From assembly GCA_001295935.1 (NCBI GenBank), contig LJHX01000096.1, forward strand, positions 1 to 35,650: a DNA stretch of 35,650 nt. The letters run 5' to 3'. Position numbers and translations under genes: made by a program. The stretch's first letter is position 1. Every line of letters starts with the position of its first letter. Positions 34,434 to 35,650 of the stretch are shown one piece after another. The notes below the pieces were generated by a model, which did not search any database, was not told the origin of the DNA, and saw only the letters and a program-made list of their open reading frames with translations. The stretch is from an alpha proteobacterium AAP81b (GTDB taxonomy: Bacteria > Pseudomonadota > Alphaproteobacteria > Sphingomonadales > Sphingomonadaceae).

Positions 34434-34799
34434 CTATGGTGCGCCGATGTCGATGCAATTGCCGTCGGGATCGGCGATGACGAAGGCGCGCATGCCATAA
34501 TCCTTGTCGGCGAGCGTCTTGACGATCGTCACCCCGGCGGCGACGCAGCTCGCGTGCAGGGCATCGACATCATCGACGAAGAGGTGCGCGACGTTGAATG
34601 CCGGGCCGCGATGTCCGGGCGCCAGCAGCAGGTGGAGTTCGGCGGCGTCGCGTTCGAGGATGGTGAAGATCACCGGATCGCCGTTCTGGAACACCGCTTC
34701 GAAGCCCAGCACGCCGGTGTAGAAGGCCAGCGCGCGTGCCATGTCGCTGACGCCGATACCGGCGGCGAGGCGGCCGAAGCGGATACCGTGACCGTCCAT
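34434..34799 (-). CDS. VOC family protein (glyoxalase/bleomycin-resistance-like)
   Basis: A 121-residue single vicinal-oxygen-chelate domain made of paired beta-alpha-beta-beta-beta modules. Marks are VSDMARALAFYTGVLGFE in the first module, ELHLLL with His56, HLFVDDVDALHASCVAAGV in the second module, and DPDGNCIDI at the C-terminus. The position usually occupied by a metal-binding Glu after DPDGN is Asp117 (CID), so metal binding is uncertain. Related proteins include glyoxalase I, dioxygenases and antibiotic-sequestering proteins; the activity cannot be told. It starts 9 bases after the rsmA stop on the same strand and is probably co-transcribed with it. Confidence 0.88.
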   Translation of the reverse strand: MDGHGIRFGRLAAGIGVSDMARALAFYTGVLGFEAVFQNGDPVIFTILERDAAELHLLLAPGHRGPAFNVAHLFVDDVDALHASCVAAGVTIVKTLADKDYGMRAFVIADPDGNCIDIGAP

Positions 34800-34808
34800 C
34801 GCCCCAGC

Positions 34809-35650
34809 CTATAGCCGCGCCGCGGCGCGGGCAAACGCCGCCACCGGCACGGTTTCGGCGCGGGCTTCGGGGTCGATGCCTTCCGCCACCATCGCGTCGA
34901 GCGCCCCCGGCAGCCCCTTGAGGCTCGCCCGCAGCATCTTGCGGCGCTGGCCGAAGGCGGCGGCGGTCAGCGCCGCCAGCCGGGCAGGTTGCGCCGGCGC
35001 CAACGGCGCCATCGGCACGAGATGGACGACCGCCGAAGTGACCTTGGGCGGCGGCACAAAGGCCTGGGGGGAGACGGTCATCGCGATCCGTGCCCGTGTG
35101 CGCCACTGCGCCAGCACTGCCAGCCGGCCATAGGCATCGTCGCCGGCGCTGGCGACGATGCGGTCGGCGACTTCCTTCTGGAACATCAGGGTCAGGCTTG
35201 CCCACCAGGGCGGCCAGGCCTCGCCGCTCAGCCAGGCGGTGAACAGCGCCGTGCCGATGTTGTAGGGCAGGTTGGCGACGATATGCGCGCCGGTGCCGGC
35301 AAGCGCCGCGGCGTCGACCTCGAGGGCATCGGCGTCGATGACCGTCAGCCGGGGGCCACGTTCGTCGTCGCCGACGGCGGCGGCGAGTTCGGCCAAAGCC
35401 GGCAGCGCGCGCGCGTCGCGCTCGACGGCGACGACGCGGGCGCCGGCGCGCAGCAGCGCCCGGGTCAGCCCGCCGGGGCCGGGGCCGACTTCATAGACGG
35501 TGGCGCCGGCAAGCGGGCTGGGGACACGGGCGATGCGATCGAGAAGATTGCCGTCGAGCAGGAAGTTCTGGCCGAGCGACTTCTTGGCCGCGAGGCCGTG
35601 GCGGGCGATGACCTCGCGCAGGGGGGGGAGCGCATCGACTCCCCTCCCGC
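34809..35650 (-). CDS. rsmA: 16S rRNA dimethyladenosine transferase, 5' end outside window
   Basis: RsmA/KsgA dimethylates two adjacent adenines in the 3' loop (helix 45) of 16S rRNA using SAM, late in 30S assembly. The frame is open from the right edge: [10 protein letters not shown] and the signature [11 protein letters not shown] come first, then motif [16 protein letters not shown], the catalytic NLPYNIGT (35250-35273), [11 protein letters not shown], and [12 protein letters not shown] in the C-terminal part. No in-frame start is visible before the edge, so a few N-terminal residues lie outside; about 280 codons are present, near full length. The ATG at 35635 is out of frame. The VOC gene follows after 9 bases. 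Confidence 0.95.
   Translation of the reverse strand, partial: GRGVDALPPLREVIARHGLAAKKSLGQNFLLDGNLLDRIARVPSPLAGATVYEVGPGPGGLTRALLRAGARVVAVERDARALPALAELAAAVGDDERGPRLTVIDADALEVDAAALAGTGAHIVANLPYNIGTALFTAWLSGEAWPPWWASLTLMFQKEVADRIVASAGDDAYGRLAVLAQWRTRARIAMTVSPQAFVPPPKVTSAVVHLVPMAPLAPAQPARLAALTAAAFGQRRKMLRASLKGLPGALDAMVAEGIDPEARAETVPVAAFARAAARL

Overview
The window looks like chromosomal DNA of a photosynthetic alphaproteobacterium, most likely a sphingomonad-type aerobic anoxygenic phototroph. The reasons are very high GC with strong G/C third positions, a light-harvesting antenna pair with a PucC-type assembly protein, large TonB-dependent receptors, a guaB-RsmB gene pair, and a palindromic intergenic repeat whose sequence resembles those I associate with sphingomonad genomes. 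No transposase, integrase, CRISPR array or phage gene is visible.

Left region (1-5105): a peripheral antenna module. pucB and pucA (446-781) encode LH2-type beta and alpha polypeptides behind a promoter whose -10 is covered by a perfect PpsR/CrtJ-type operator. A strong terminator follows, and pucC lies convergent to the pair. Upstream of pucC on the same strand is a three-gene set (AhpD-like carboxymuconolactone decarboxylase family protein, PPOX-like flavin protein, DUF1348/NTF2-like protein), with a divergent LysR regulator.

Middle region (5226-24279): secretion, scavenging and peptide turnover. It holds an RTX-tailed SGNH hydrolase, a large Asp-box beta-propeller protein divergent from a TonB-dependent receptor, a second larger receptor in an apparent operon with a CapA-family protein and an M20 peptidase, and then on the minus strand an M14 carboxypeptidase, a D-cysteine desulfhydrase and a LysR regulator with a TTG start. 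Most of these products carry signal peptides, so the region reads as a cell-surface nutrient-acquisition and peptide-degradation neighbourhood.

Right region (24549-35650): an RND efflux adaptor and pump with overlapping reading frames, tRNA-Pro(TGG), a small lipoprotein built from a 21-bp tandem repeat, a TPR protein, guaB overlapping an RsmB-type rRNA methyltransferase, a second TPR protein, and, on the minus strand, a VOC protein downstream of rsmA/ksgA, whose 5' end runs off the window.

The most interesting items are the LH2 pair, with Phe at alpha-44 where B850 complexes usually have Tyr and Gln where the beta subunit normally has a conserved His; the operator overlapping its promoter; a three-copy family of near-perfect 28-30 bp inverted repeats; a hairpin that buries the guaB ribosome-binding site; and the period-21 repeat lipoprotein. 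I did not find evidence for a wholly new multi-gene system.
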